Source: Planctomycetota bacterium (lineage in GTDB: Bacteria; Planctomycetota; UBA1135; GCA-002686595). Taken from it: DNA of 32,638 nucleotides. Positions 6,709-17,523 of this stretch are shown here, piece by piece. The stretch lies in contig JAJDEU010000022.1 in NCBI GenBank assembly GCA_029259635.1, positions 1 to 32,638 of the forward strand, written 5' to 3'. The notes beneath the pieces were generated by a model that was given only the letters and a program-made list of their open reading frames with translations, had not been told where the DNA came from and did not search any database. A program made the position numbers and the translations under genes. Positions within the stretch are counted from its first letter, which is position 1. Every line of letters starts with the position of its first letter.

Positions 6709-8892
6709 ATGGACGATTCACCTCCCCGGAGTTCGAAAGTCGGAGCCGCCCGCAAGCTGGTTCCCCCGCTACTCCTCCTGACCGTCCTGCTCCCCGTTTT
6801 GAGGATCGCTACCAAGGCGACGATCGAGCCAGCGGACTTCACCTTCAACAACGGCACCGAGGTTCAGGGCCTGGACCCCGCGACGGTTACGGGCATTCCC
6901 GAGGGCCGCGTGATGCGCGCGCTCTACGAGGGTCTGTACATCAAGCACCCGCGCACCCTCGAGCCGATCCCCGGAATGGCCGAGTCCTATGAGTTGTCCG
7001 ACGACGGGCTGACCTACACCTTTCACATCCGCAAGAACGCCAAGTGGACCAACGGCGATCCGGTCACGGCGCACGACTTCGAGTACAGCTGGGAGCGCTT
7101 CCTCAACCCGGAGACCGCGGCGGAGTACGCCTATCAGTTGTGGTACGTGCGCGGTGCGAAACAGTACACGTTGCTTCCGAGCGATTACTACTACGTGCCC
7201 GGCGACTCCGGTGTGTGGGTGCGCGAGATGGAAGAGGGCGTGATTCGGTGTGGTGTGAACGGGTATGCGCTGGGCGCGAAGGGCAGTGAGGGTGAGGTTG
7301 CGTTGAGCGTGACCGCCGCGATCGGCAGCGCGCTCGAGAGAGGTGCGCCGATGCTCTCCCTGGGCGAGCGCAACTTCGGCCTTCCACTCGCCGGGGAGCT
7401 GAGCGCCAGCAATACGGAGCTCGCGACTAAGCTCGAAGATCTCCTCGACGATCCCTACGAGAATGGCTGGGTCGTCGAACTGAAGGTGGATCCCGCGGCG
7501 CTCGCCGCCGCGATCCAGTCGGGCGACCTACAAGCTGGTGAGAGCTATCGAAAGGAGACCATCTGGCCGAGCGAGGTCGGGATTCGCGCCGTCGAAGATC
7601 ACACGCTGGTCGTCGAGCTCGACTACCCGACCGCCTTCTTCCTCCAGCTATGCGCTTTCTACCCGCTCTTCCCCATCAATCCGCGCAGCCTCGAGGAAGC
7701 GAAGGTTCGCTGGCCCGAGACCTACACCCTCGAGTGGTTGCAGCCCGGCTACATCGTCACCAACGGCCCCTATCGCCTGAAGGATCGACGCGTGAACGAC
7801 CGCCTTCGGCTGGCCAAGAACGAGGACTATTGGGACGCGGACAATGTGGCCTTCAACACGATCGACATCCTGACGGTCGAGAACTACGCGACCATGCTGA
7901 ACCTGTACCTGACGGGAGGCGTGGATTGGATCGACCGCATCTCGACCAACCAGGTTCCGCGCCTGCTCCCGCGCGAGGACTTCATCCCGATCCCCTACCT
8001 CGGCACCTATTTCTTTCGCGTCAACGTCACTAAACCGCCCTACGACGACCCGCGCGTCCGCCGCGCGCTCGCCCTGACCATCGACCGACGCGCGATCTGC
8101 GAGAAGATTATGAAGTCGGGTCAACAGCCCTCCTTCTCGCTCGTGCCTCCGGGCATGGCCGGGTATGAAGCGGGAGCGAGCACGATGCGCCACTCACCCT
8201 TCAAGGACGACCTCTCCGACTATGACGAGGCCTTCGCGCGCGACATCGCCGAAGCGCACGAGCTCATCCGGGAAGCCGGCTTCGGCGAAGGCGGCGAGCC
8301 CTTCCCCACCTTCGAGATTCACTACAACACTTCGGAAGCCCACCGCGACATCGCCGAAGTCGTGGCCGACTCGTGGAAGCGCAACCTCGGTCTCGACGCG
8401 CGCCTCTTGAACCAAGAGTGGAAGGTCTACCTCGACACGCAGCAGAACCTCGGCTACGACGTCTCGCGTTCGGCGTGGATCGGTGACTACGTCGATCCGA
8501 ACACTTTTCTCGACATGTTCGTGACGGGCAACGAGAACAACAAGACCGGCTGGGGCAATGCCGACTACGACGCGCTGATCGCGAGTGCGGCGACCGAGTT
8601 CGATTCGGTGAAGCGCATGGAGATGCTCTCGAAGGCCGAGAGCATCCTGATGAACGAGCTCCCGATCTTGCCGATCTATTTCTACTCGACGCAGAGCATG
8701 TACAACCCGCGCATCGGCGGCTTCTACAACAACATGCTCGACGAGCACTTCCCCAAGCACTGGTACTGGATGAGCGACGAAGAGCTAGCCGAGCGCCGCG
8801 CCGCTCAACCCGCCGAGTGGGTCATCGCTCCGTCGCCCGGTCCTAGCGAAGGCCTCTACGCCCCCGCTCACATCCCCGGCGCCTGGGACTGA
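6709..8892 (+). CDS. oppA: Peptide-binding protein, family 5 (OppA-like), enlarged
   Basis: This extracytoplasmic peptide-binding protein of the SBP_bac_5 family starts the plus-strand operon. It has 727 residues. A hydrophobic segment at about 17-33 is a signal peptide or anchor without a lipobox cysteine. The OppA pattern is clear: NGTEVQGLDPATVTG, then AESYELSDDGLTYTFHIRKNAKWTNGDPVTAHDF, split here into its parts, and a Y-NPRSLEEAK segment. An extra region of about 100-130 residues (about 150-284) lies between GAKQY and GIRAVEDHTLVVEL, which are nearly adjacent in ordinary OppA. The C-terminal lobe has RRALALTIDR and ELPILPIYFY. The ATG at 6709 has no good ribosome site. It resembles classical OppA more than the protein at 4555-6528 does. 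Confidence 0.93.
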   Translation: MDDSPPRSSKVGAARKLVPPLLLLTVLLPVLRIATKATIEPADFTFNNGTEVQGLDPATVTGIPEGRVMRALYEGLYIKHPRTLEPIPGMAESYELSDDGLTYTFHIRKNAKWTNGDPVTAHDFEYSWERFLNPETAAEYAYQLWYVRGAKQYTLLPSDYYYVPGDSGVWVREMEEGVIRCGVNGYALGAKGSEGEVALSVTAAIGSALERGAPMLSLGERNFGLPLAGELSASNTELATKLEDLLDDPYENGWVVELKVDPAALAAAIQSGDLQAGESYRKETIWPSEVGIRAVEDHTLVVELDYPTAFFLQLCAFYPLFPINPRSLEEAKVRWPETYTLEWLQPGYIVTNGPYRLKDRRVNDRLRLAKNEDYWDADNVAFNTIDILTVENYATMLNLYLTGGVDWIDRISTNQVPRLLPREDFIPIPYLGTYFFRVNVTKPPYDDPRVRRALALTIDRRAICEKIMKSGQQPSFSLVPPGMAGYEAGASTMRHSPFKDDLSDYDEAFARDIAEAHELIREAGFGEGGEPFPTFEIHYNTSEAHRDIAEVVADSWKRNLGLDARLLNQEWKVYLDTQQNLGYDVSRSAWIGDYVDPNTFLDMFVTGNENNKTGWGNADYDALIASAATEFDSVKRMEMLSKAESILMNELPILPIYFYSTQSMYNPRIGGFYNNMLDEHFPKHWYWMSDEELAERRAAQPAEWVIAPSPGPSEGLYAPAHIPGAWD

Positions 8893-8916
8893 TCCAGAAC
8901 CCATCGAAGCACTGCC

Positions 8917-9906
8917 ATGACTGGATTTCTCTTACGTCGGTTCTGTTGGTTCCTGGTGACGACCTGGATCGTGATCACGGTCTCGTTCTTCTTGATGCGC
9001 GCCGTTCCCGGCGGTCCCTTCGACACCGACCGCACGGTCAACGCCGCGATCGAGCGCAACATGAAGGCGCGCTATCACCTCGACTGGCCCTCGTGGAAGC
9101 AGTACGTCCACTACCTCGGCCCGTTCAACCTCGACGAGGAGACCGGCGCACGCTTTGCGGGTGGTGATGGCTCGGCCACTTTCGGCGGCCTGCTCACCGG
9201 CGACTTCGGCCCCTCCTTCAAGTATCGCGACTTCTCGGTCAACGACATCATCGGGCAGAGCCTGCCGATCTCCGTCGCGCTCGGAACCGTCGCAATGTTC
9301 TGGGCGCTCTTGCTCGGCCTCTCCGCCGGCATTCTCTCGGCCGTCTGGCGCGGCAGCACCTCCGACCTCGGCATTCGCCTCGTCTCGACGATCGGTATCG
9401 CCGTCCCCAACTTCATCGTCGCGCTCTTTCTGATCACGCTGTTCGTCTTCAAGATCGAGCTCTTCCCCGTCGCCGGTTGGGGCAGCCTGCGTCACTTATT
9501 CCTGCCCGGCCTCGCCCTCGGCGGACCTTTTGCCGCCTACATCGCGCGCCTCACGCGCACCGGCATGCTCGAAGTTCTATCGCAGGAGTACATCCGCACC
9601 GCGCACGCGAAGGGCCTCTCCCCCGCCAAGGTCCTGATGCGCCATGCGCTCAAGGGTGGACTGCTTCCGGTTGTCAGTTTTCTCGGCCCCGCCACGGCGG
9701 GCATCCTCACCGGCTCGCTCGTGATCGAAAAGATCTTTGCGATCCCCGGCACCGGAACGCACTTCGTGAACAGCGCGCTCAACCGCGACTACACGCTCGC
9801 GATGGGCGTCACGATTCTCTACACGGTGCTCGTCTACGGGCTCAACACGATCGTCGACCTCGCCTACACCTTCCTCGACCCGCGCATCAAGTTGGAGGAA
9901 GCCTGA
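8917..9906 (+). CDS. oppB: Peptide ABC importer permease OppB
   Basis: This inner-membrane permease subunit has 329 residues. A membrane helix at about 10-30 ends in RAVPGGPF. The periplasmic loop contains WKQYVHYLGPFNL, shared with the OppB at 3472-4548, which supports common ancestry of the two operons. The transport domain occupies about 100-325, with the EAA loop EYIRTAHAKGL at about 225-235, and the protein ends with LDPRIKLEEA. It starts 24 bases after the oppA stop. Its own stop TGA shares one base with the ATG of oppC, so translation is probably coupled. Confidence 0.94.
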   Translation: MTGFLLRRFCWFLVTTWIVITVSFFLMRAVPGGPFDTDRTVNAAIERNMKARYHLDWPSWKQYVHYLGPFNLDEETGARFAGGDGSATFGGLLTGDFGPSFKYRDFSVNDIIGQSLPISVALGTVAMFWALLLGLSAGILSAVWRGSTSDLGIRLVSTIGIAVPNFIVALFLITLFVFKIELFPVAGWGSLRHLFLPGLALGGPFAAYIARLTRTGMLEVLSQEYIRTAHAKGLSPAKVLMRHALKGGLLPVVSFLGPATAGILTGSLVIEKIFAIPGTGTHFVNSALNRDYTLAMGVTILYTVLVYGLNTIVDLAYTFLDPRIKLEEA

Positions 9907-10999
9907 TGAGTGACGAGACGAACAAGCCGGACAAGCGCTGGGACCTCGGCGGCCGCGACCTCGAGGTGCTGCTCGAAGAGGCCAAGCAGTACAAAGGCGA
10001 GAGCCTGTGGAGCGACGCTTGGCGACGACTGAAGCGCAACCGGAGCGCGTTCTGGAGCCTGATCATCCTCGGCGTCATCCTCGGTGTGAGTATGCTCGCG
10101 CCGCTGTGGCCGCTGGCCTCACCGATGGCGCTCGACCTGCAGCTCGAGCCGCAGCCACCGGTCGCGCCGTGGGTGGAGTTCGGCCGAACGGGCTGGGACT
10201 CGACGGGTTACTGGGAGCTCGGCGCGATCGACAGCGCGCTCTTGAAGGTTCGCGAGAACCTCTTTGGCGACTGGCAGTTCGAGCGCTGGATGGGCACCGA
10301 CTCCAAGGGCCGCGATGTCATGTCGCGCATCGTCTGGGGCAGCCGTATCTCGATTCAGGTCTCGATCGTCGCGACGCTGTGCAGTCTCTTGATCGGTGTG
10401 ACCTACGGAGCACTGGCCGGTTTGCTCGGCGGACGCGTGGATAACGCGATGATGCGCATCGTCGACATCCTCTACTCGATCCCATTCATTTTTCTCGTCA
10501 TCTTCGTGTTGACCCTGATCACCGAGATGAAGACCGAGCTCGAAGACGCGGGCATCGAGACCCTCGACGTCTTCTACCTGCTGCTCGGACTGATCTACTG
10601 GCTGACGATGGCGCGCGTCGTGCGCGGCCAAGTGCTCGCGCTCAAGAACTCCGAGTTCATCGAAGCGGCGCGCGTTATGGGCGCATCGACCTGGCGCATT
10701 CTCTTCGGCCACATCGTTCCGAACGTGCTCTCGATCGTGATCGTCTACCTCACGCTCACGATTCCCGCCGTGATGCTCTTCGAAGCATTCATCTCCTTCC
10801 TCGGGCTCGGCGTGCAGGCGCCGAAGGTGAGCTGGGGACTGCTCGCCAGCGACAGCGTCGAGGCCATCAATCCCGTTCATAGCTACTGGTGGCTCGTCTC
10901 TTGGATCGCGGGGGCGATGGGCGTCACGCTGCTCGCGCTCAACATCTTGGGCGACGGCGTGCGCGACGCGCTCGATCCGAAACTGCGGGGGAAAGACTA

Positions 11000-11000
<1 letters not shown>
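9906..11000 (+). CDS. oppC: Peptide ABC importer permease OppC
   Basis: This inner-membrane permease subunit has 364 residues. A charged cytoplasmic N-terminus (about 1-48) leads into the first membrane helix (about 49-70). The conserved MGTDSKGRDVMSRIVWG segment is near residue 130, then membrane helices, the EAA loop EFIEAARVMGAS, and FISFLGLGVQAPKVSWG. The protein ends in NILGDGVRDALDPKLR, a standard OppC C-terminus. The start ATG at 9906 overlaps the oppB stop by one base; longer upstream readings in this frame lie inside oppB and are rejected. It has no equivalent of the large insertion found in the OppC at 1941-3479. Confidence 0.94.
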
Positions 11001-13029
<2,029 letters not shown>

Positions 13030-13040
13030 CAGAGGTAAGG

Positions 13041-14018
13041 ATGCGCTCGACGGCGAAGAGAAAGGCGATCCGACTAGTGCTCGTCCTTCTCGTAATCCTC
13101 CTCGTCGTCCTCCTCACGATCCCGCTGCTCGCCCACTTCGGACTCATGCCGTATGGGCCGAGCGACGCGGAGATTGCCGAGTTGGACGAACGATGGGCCG
13201 AGCTGTTCGAATACGCCCCGCCTGCCTCTGGCGATTCGAATCGAGCGCTGGCGGTTCTCGACGCGCGCTATGACGAGCTGGGAATCCAGGAACCCAAGGG
13301 AGTGCTCGACTTCGACTCGCTCACCGCGCCAGAGCGCCAGCTGGTCGAAGACTTTCAGGCCTTCGCACAAGCCGCGCACGTCTCGGAGTTCGGCCGTCGC
13401 GACGCCTTGCCGCTCATCAAGCAATGTCGCCTGGCACTCGCGATCCACCCGCCGGTCGAACTTCCAATTCCGAAACTCCTTCAGGCAACCGATAGGATGC
13501 TCACCCGCGGCGACCTGGTCGACGCGCTGCTCAGCTTCGGGCTTGCTGTCGATTTGCTTGAAGCCGCTGCGGCTCGCGGTCTCTCGCAAAAAAACCTCGC
13601 CCTCGCGCGGAAGCCAACGAGCGAGGATCTCGCTCATGTGCTCTTAACCGACCTCAACACGAACTGGAATCAAGCGGTCTCAAGCATCCACAAGCTGAGG
13701 GCCGGCTCCTCTTCCACCCTCCGAAAAACCGCTCAGGAGTTTCAGCTGTTCGCCATGCGAAATGCGTCAGCCGACTACGCCGAAAGGGTCTGGGCCGCTC
13801 GCGCCGATCTCAACCGACTCGCGAAGCAAAACCCCATCAAGCCGCCGGGCGCGCTCGAGCTCTTTATCTGGACCGTTTTTGGCTCCCCCTCTGCGTCGAG
13901 AGCCAGCATTCACGCCAGCGTCGAAAAGACGATGGCTCGCTCGATTCATCAGTGGCGAAAGCTCCAGGCGGATTGGGATCACGCTGTCGCCTCACTCCCC
14001 GGCGTCGGCGGCGACTAG
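13041..14018 (+). CDS. Membrane-anchored protein of unknown function, opp-linked
   Basis: I do not recognise this family. The protein has 325 residues. A basic start (MRSTAKRKAIR) is followed by a very hydrophobic helix (about 11-31), rich in Leu and Val, which would anchor the rest outside the cytoplasm. The remainder looks helical and charged, with no cysteines that suggest cofactors and no recognisable catalytic motif. It starts 11 bases after the oppF stop, with AGAGGTAAGG as ribosome site, so it is probably the last gene of the opp operon. Possible roles include assisting peptide capture or cell-envelope work, but nothing in the sequence decides this. Confidence 0.75.
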   Translation: MRSTAKRKAIRLVLVLLVILLVVLLTIPLLAHFGLMPYGPSDAEIAELDERWAELFEYAPPASGDSNRALAVLDARYDELGIQEPKGVLDFDSLTAPERQLVEDFQAFAQAAHVSEFGRRDALPLIKQCRLALAIHPPVELPIPKLLQATDRMLTRGDLVDALLSFGLAVDLLEAAAARGLSQKNLALARKPTSEDLAHVLLTDLNTNWNQAVSSIHKLRAGSSSTLRKTAQEFQLFAMRNASADYAERVWAARADLNRLAKQNPIKPPGALELFIWTVFGSPSASRASIHASVEKTMARSIHQWRKLQADWDHAVASLPGVGGD

Positions 14019-14164
14019 CGCAGCTCTACAGTTTCCTCCGCAGCCGAGGAGGTGACCGGAACTTTCGACACCCGCGTCCGGAAAAGGAGTATCCACTGGG
14101 GTTGTTTGGAGAGGCGAATGAGCAACCGGCGAAAAGAGCGCGCAAGCTCCAGCTGCCTTTCGAA

Positions 14165-14184
14165 CTCGGACGACTATGTCCGAG
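14165..14184. repeat. Perfect 7-bp hairpin
   Basis: CTCGGAC (14165-14171) and GTCCGAG (14178-14184) pair perfectly around the loop GACTAT. It could be a T-less terminator for the opp operon or a leader structure for the next gene. It lies 146 bases after the last opp-linked stop codon. Confidence 0.5.
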
Positions 14185-14250
14185 AAGTGTTCAATGTGCG
14201 GAAGCGTCGAACATGGACTGTCCCCGAGGGTCAACGGCGCGGATAGACTG

Positions 14251-14266
14251 CTGGCCGTCCGGCCAG
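14251..14266. repeat. Perfect 6-bp GC-rich hairpin
   Basis: CTGGCC and GGCCAG pair perfectly around the loop GTCC. It is 64 bases before the preferred start codon at 14330. No T-run follows, so a terminator role is uncertain. Confidence 0.45.
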
Positions 14267-14329
14267 AACATCCCCTTGCCGCCCCGCTCTCGCCGTCCTC
14301 GATGTCTGGCGAGACATGCCTCGCACTCT

Positions 14330-17300
14330 ATGCTTGCCCTGCTCTTGCTCTCAGCATTCACCTTCGCTGAAGCTGTCACCCCTCAAGAACCGGTCGAATT
14401 CGAACGGGACATCCGTCCCATCCTGGAGGAGTCCTGCTTTCGCTGCCACGGCCCCCACGCCAAGCGGCTTCGCGGCGGCCTGATGATGGCCGGCCGCGAG
14501 TCTCTCCTGCAAGGCGGAGATAGCGGGCCGGCAATAACCCCCGGCGATCCGGATCGGAGCTTGTTGATTCGAATGGTTCGCTACGAGAGCGAAGATTTCG
14601 AAATGCCGCCGACGGGCACGCTCGACGTGGATCAGGTGGAGCTGCTCGAGCGCTGGGTACTCGAAGGCGCGACTTGGCCGGGCGGCGATTCAGGGCCTTC
14701 CGATCGGCGCGACATCTCCATGGATGAGGGGCGCCAGTGGTGGGCTTTCCGTCCGGTCGTTCGGCCGGAGCCGCCGACCTTGTCGGACCCGACGAACGAG
14801 CAGTCCGCTCGCCATCCGATCGATCGGTTCGTCTTCGCGAAGTTAGAAGCGGCTGGCTTAGGTCCTGCACCGCGGGAAGAGGAGCGCTTGCTCGTCCGTC
14901 GCGTGTACATCGATTTGCTCGGCGTGCCGCCGACGCGCGATGAGGTCGACGCCTACCTCGCGGATTCAGGGCCCGATAAGTGGACGCGGCTGGTTGACGA
15001 GTTGCTCGCACGCGATCAATACGGCGAACGTTGGGGACGTTACTGGCTGGACGTCGTGCGTTTTGCACAGACTAATGGTTACGAGCGCGACCAGCGCAAG
15101 CGCTACATCTGGCGCTATCGGGATTACGTCATCGACGCGTTCAACTCGGACAAGCCCTACGACCAGTTCTTGCGCGAGCAACTGGCGGGCGACGAGCTCG
15201 ACGAGGTTACCAGTGAGGGGCTGGTGGCAACGGGCTTTTACTCACTGGGCGTTTGGGACACGGAGCCGAACGACCCGGAGCAAGCGGTTTGGGACGGACA
15301 GGACGACGTGTTGCGCACGATCACGGAGGGCATGCTCGCCGTGACCGTCGGGTGCGCGCGCTGTCACGATCATCGCTTTGATCCGATTCGTCAGAGGGAT
15401 TACTACTCGCTCGTTTCCTTCCTGCGAAATGTAGAGCCCTACGAGAACCCCGAGTTCAGCTTCGACTCGAAGACTCATCGCTTGCCCCCCGGTGAGCCAG
15501 CCGCACGCGACACTTGGGAAGCGAAGCGCGCACAAGCGAAGGATCAACTCGACCGCTCTCTCAATACGATCAAGCGGAAGCGGCTGAAAGATTATCTCGA
15601 GCGACACTTCGACGAACTCGTTGCGGCCAAACCGGAACTCGCAGGCTATACGGGGCAGGGCGAGCGCCTGCAGAAGATCGCGCGCAAGCTCGGCGTGACG
15701 GAGAAAGCTGTGCGGGAGGAAGTCTCGATCCAGGATCAAGCCGAGTCCTTCTTGGTCAGCGAGGAGAGTCGCGGTCTGGAGAAATCCTTCGAGGGCGACC
15801 TGCCGTGGATCATGGCGGTTTCGGAGAGTGGTTCGATTCCGACCCCGACGCACGTGCTGCGGCGCGGCATGGCCTCGGCGAAACTCGAACCGGTGGAGTC
15901 TCGATTTCTGCCGGTGTTGTGTGAGACGGATGCCGCGTCGATTCCGGAGATCGCGCCTCGGGGCGCCGGTGGAGCCGGCGACGATCTAAGCCCTACAAGC
16001 TCTGGTCAGCGACGAGCGCTCGCGGACTGGATTGCGGACCCGAAGCACCCGACAACGGCTCGCGTGATGGTGAACCGCATTTGGCAAGGGCACTTCGGAC
16101 GCGGGCTCGTGGGCACGCCGAACGATTTCGGTTCGCAAGGCGAGGCTCCGACTCACCCGCTCTTGCTGGATTGGCTCGCGGATGAGTTTGTCGCCAAAGG
16201 CTGGAGCGTGAAGGAGCTTCACCGCCAGATCCTCAGCTCGGCGACTTATCAGCAGAGCTCCAGAACGCTCTCCCCCCAGGCCAAGGAGTTGGATCCCGCC
16301 AATCGCCTGTTGTGGCGACAGAACATGCGCCGCCTCGATGCCGACGCACTGCGCGATTCGATGCTCGCCGTCTGCGGCTTGCTCAATGACGAGCGCGGCG
16401 GGATTGGCTTCTACCCCGAACTCAGTCTGGAGGCGCTGGGCAGCGCCTCCAAGCCGGGCGCCGGCTGGGGCAAGTCCGATGAGAAGCAGCGCAATCGTCG
16501 CGCCATTTACGCCTACGTCAAACGCGGCCTCTTGGTTCCCTTCCTAACCTCCTTCGACTCGGTGGACCCGAGCTTTAGCCACGGCTCGCGTCCCTCCACG
16601 ACCGTCTCGAGCCAAGCGCTCACTCTGCTCAACGGAGCCTTTGCGAACCGAACCGCGCACAGCCTGGCGCGCGAGTTACTGACGCAAACGGAATCGGATC
16701 TCGATCCGCTCGTGCGCTCGGTCTACAGCCGCATTCTTCAGCGCGAACCGACCGCCCTCGAAATCGAAATCGGCGTCGACTTCCTCGAGTCGCAAGCGCG
16801 CCTGTTCGACGCTCTTCCCAAGCGCTCTACCTTCCGAAGTTCCGTTCCAGAGCGCGTGGACTTGGTCTACCTGCGCAAGCTGAGCGATGACGAGTACCTC
16901 CATGCCCCCCGCGATGCGTGGACGACCTACAAGGGCGTCTGGGGCGATGGCTACAACATGACTCTGGAAGCCGATCTAGCTCGGGGCCCGTTCGCCCTGC
17001 TTCAGAACCCGGTCTTCACGGACGCGCGCCTCACGTTCGATCTCAGTTTCGAGGAGGGTTGCGAGCGCGTGGACTTGCGCCTGCGAGCTCGCAAGGAAGG
17101 CGAGACGGTGAGAAGCATCAACGTCGTCCTCGACGTCACGAATCAGAAACTCAGCTTCATTCGTACCGCCCACGGGAATCAAGAGTCGCAGACCCTGGCG
17201 ACGACCCCGTTCGAACTCGACGCCGAGACGCCCTACGCATTCGAGCTTGAGATTGTGGGTTCGCGGCTGACGGCGAAAGTGAACGGAGTACAGAAGCTGA

Positions 17301-17521
17301 CCTTCGAAAACGAGGAGCTCGACAATCTGTTGCGCAACCGGTCGGGTCGCTTTGGCGTCTCTCCGCGCGGTGCGGCGGTTCACTTGGAAAACCTGGTAGT
17401 CCACTCCTCCGGCAAGTCCCACGCGATCGCTCCTGACCCGCCCTTGCCGGGGATTGAGCGTTCGCTCGCGCTCTTCTGCCTCTCCGTTCTGAATCTCAAC
17501 GAGTTCCTCTACGTCGATTGA
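14330..17521 (+). CDS. PSCyt1-DUF1549-DUF1553 secreted protein with inserted sandwich domain
   Basis: This is a large planctomycete-type exported protein of about 1063 residues. A hydrophobic signal (LALLLLSAF) leads into a PSCyt1 domain with a haem-binding CFRCH at residues 36-40. DUF1549 follows (about 160-380), with HPIDRFVFAKLEAAGL and a second CxxCH (CARCH, near 342). DUF1553 starts around 560, with HPTTARVMVNRIWQ and HPLLLDWLADEF. Near the C-terminus, about 200 residues resembling a laminin-G or DUF1080-like beta-sandwich are inserted before the conserved end LNLNEFLYVD. The two CxxCH motifs suggest c-type haem and a redox role, but no substrate is known. The start is uncertain: ATG 14330 gives a signal with a short n-region, while ATG 14213 and TTG 14276 would add arginines. 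It pairs with the DUF1501 gene two bases downstream. Confidence 0.88.
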   Translation: MLALLLLSAFTFAEAVTPQEPVEFERDIRPILEESCFRCHGPHAKRLRGGLMMAGRESLLQGGDSGPAITPGDPDRSLLIRMVRYESEDFEMPPTGTLDVDQVELLERWVLEGATWPGGDSGPSDRRDISMDEGRQWWAFRPVVRPEPPTLSDPTNEQSARHPIDRFVFAKLEAAGLGPAPREEERLLVRRVYIDLLGVPPTRDEVDAYLADSGPDKWTRLVDELLARDQYGERWGRYWLDVVRFAQTNGYERDQRKRYIWRYRDYVIDAFNSDKPYDQFLREQLAGDELDEVTSEGLVATGFYSLGVWDTEPNDPEQAVWDGQDDVLRTITEGMLAVTVGCARCHDHRFDPIRQRDYYSLVSFLRNVEPYENPEFSFDSKTHRLPPGEPAARDTWEAKRAQAKDQLDRSLNTIKRKRLKDYLERHFDELVAAKPELAGYTGQGERLQKIARKLGVTEKAVREEVSIQDQAESFLVSEESRGLEKSFEGDLPWIMAVSESGSIPTPTHVLRRGMASAKLEPVESRFLPVLCETDAASIPEIAPRGAGGAGDDLSPTSSGQRRALADWIADPKHPTTARVMVNRIWQGHFGRGLVGTPNDFGSQGEAPTHPLLLDWLADEFVAKGWSVKELHRQILSSATYQQSSRTLSPQAKELDPANRLLWRQNMRRLDADALRDSMLAVCGLLNDERGGIGFYPELSLEALGSASKPGAGWGKSDEKQRNRRAIYAYVKRGLLVPFLTSFDSVDPSFSHGSRPSTTVSSQALTLLNGAFANRTAHSLARELLTQTESDLDPLVRSVYSRILQREPTALEIEIGVDFLESQARLFDALPKRSTFRSSVPERVDLVYLRKLSDDEYLHAPRDAWTTYKGVWGDGYNMTLEADLARGPFALLQNPVFTDARLTFDLSFEEGCERVDLRLRARKEGETVRSINVVLDVTNQKLSFIRTAHGNQESQTLATTPFELDAETPYAFELEIVGSRLTAKVNGVQKLTFENEELDNLLRNRSGRFGVSPRGAAVHLENLVVHSSGKSHAIAPDPPLPGIERSLALFCLSVLNLNEFLYVD

Positions 17522-17523
17522 AT

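Larger units (their letters stand above)
14019..14329 (+). other. Intergenic region with hairpins upstream of the DUF1549/DUF1553 gene
   Basis: These 311 bases follow the opp operon. Perfect hairpins lie at 14165-14184 and 14251-14266, and a weaker one, CCTCC with GGAGG, near 14036-14053. There are no T-runs after the stems. The frame of the next gene stays open through this region, with in-frame alternative starts at ATG 14213 and TTG 14276, so part of it may be coding. I found no convincing promoter. Confidence 0.5.

Noticed and set aside
14036..14053. Hairpin CCTCC/GGAGG as the opp operon terminator
   Set aside because: The stem is only five pairs with no T-run, so I do not call it a terminator.
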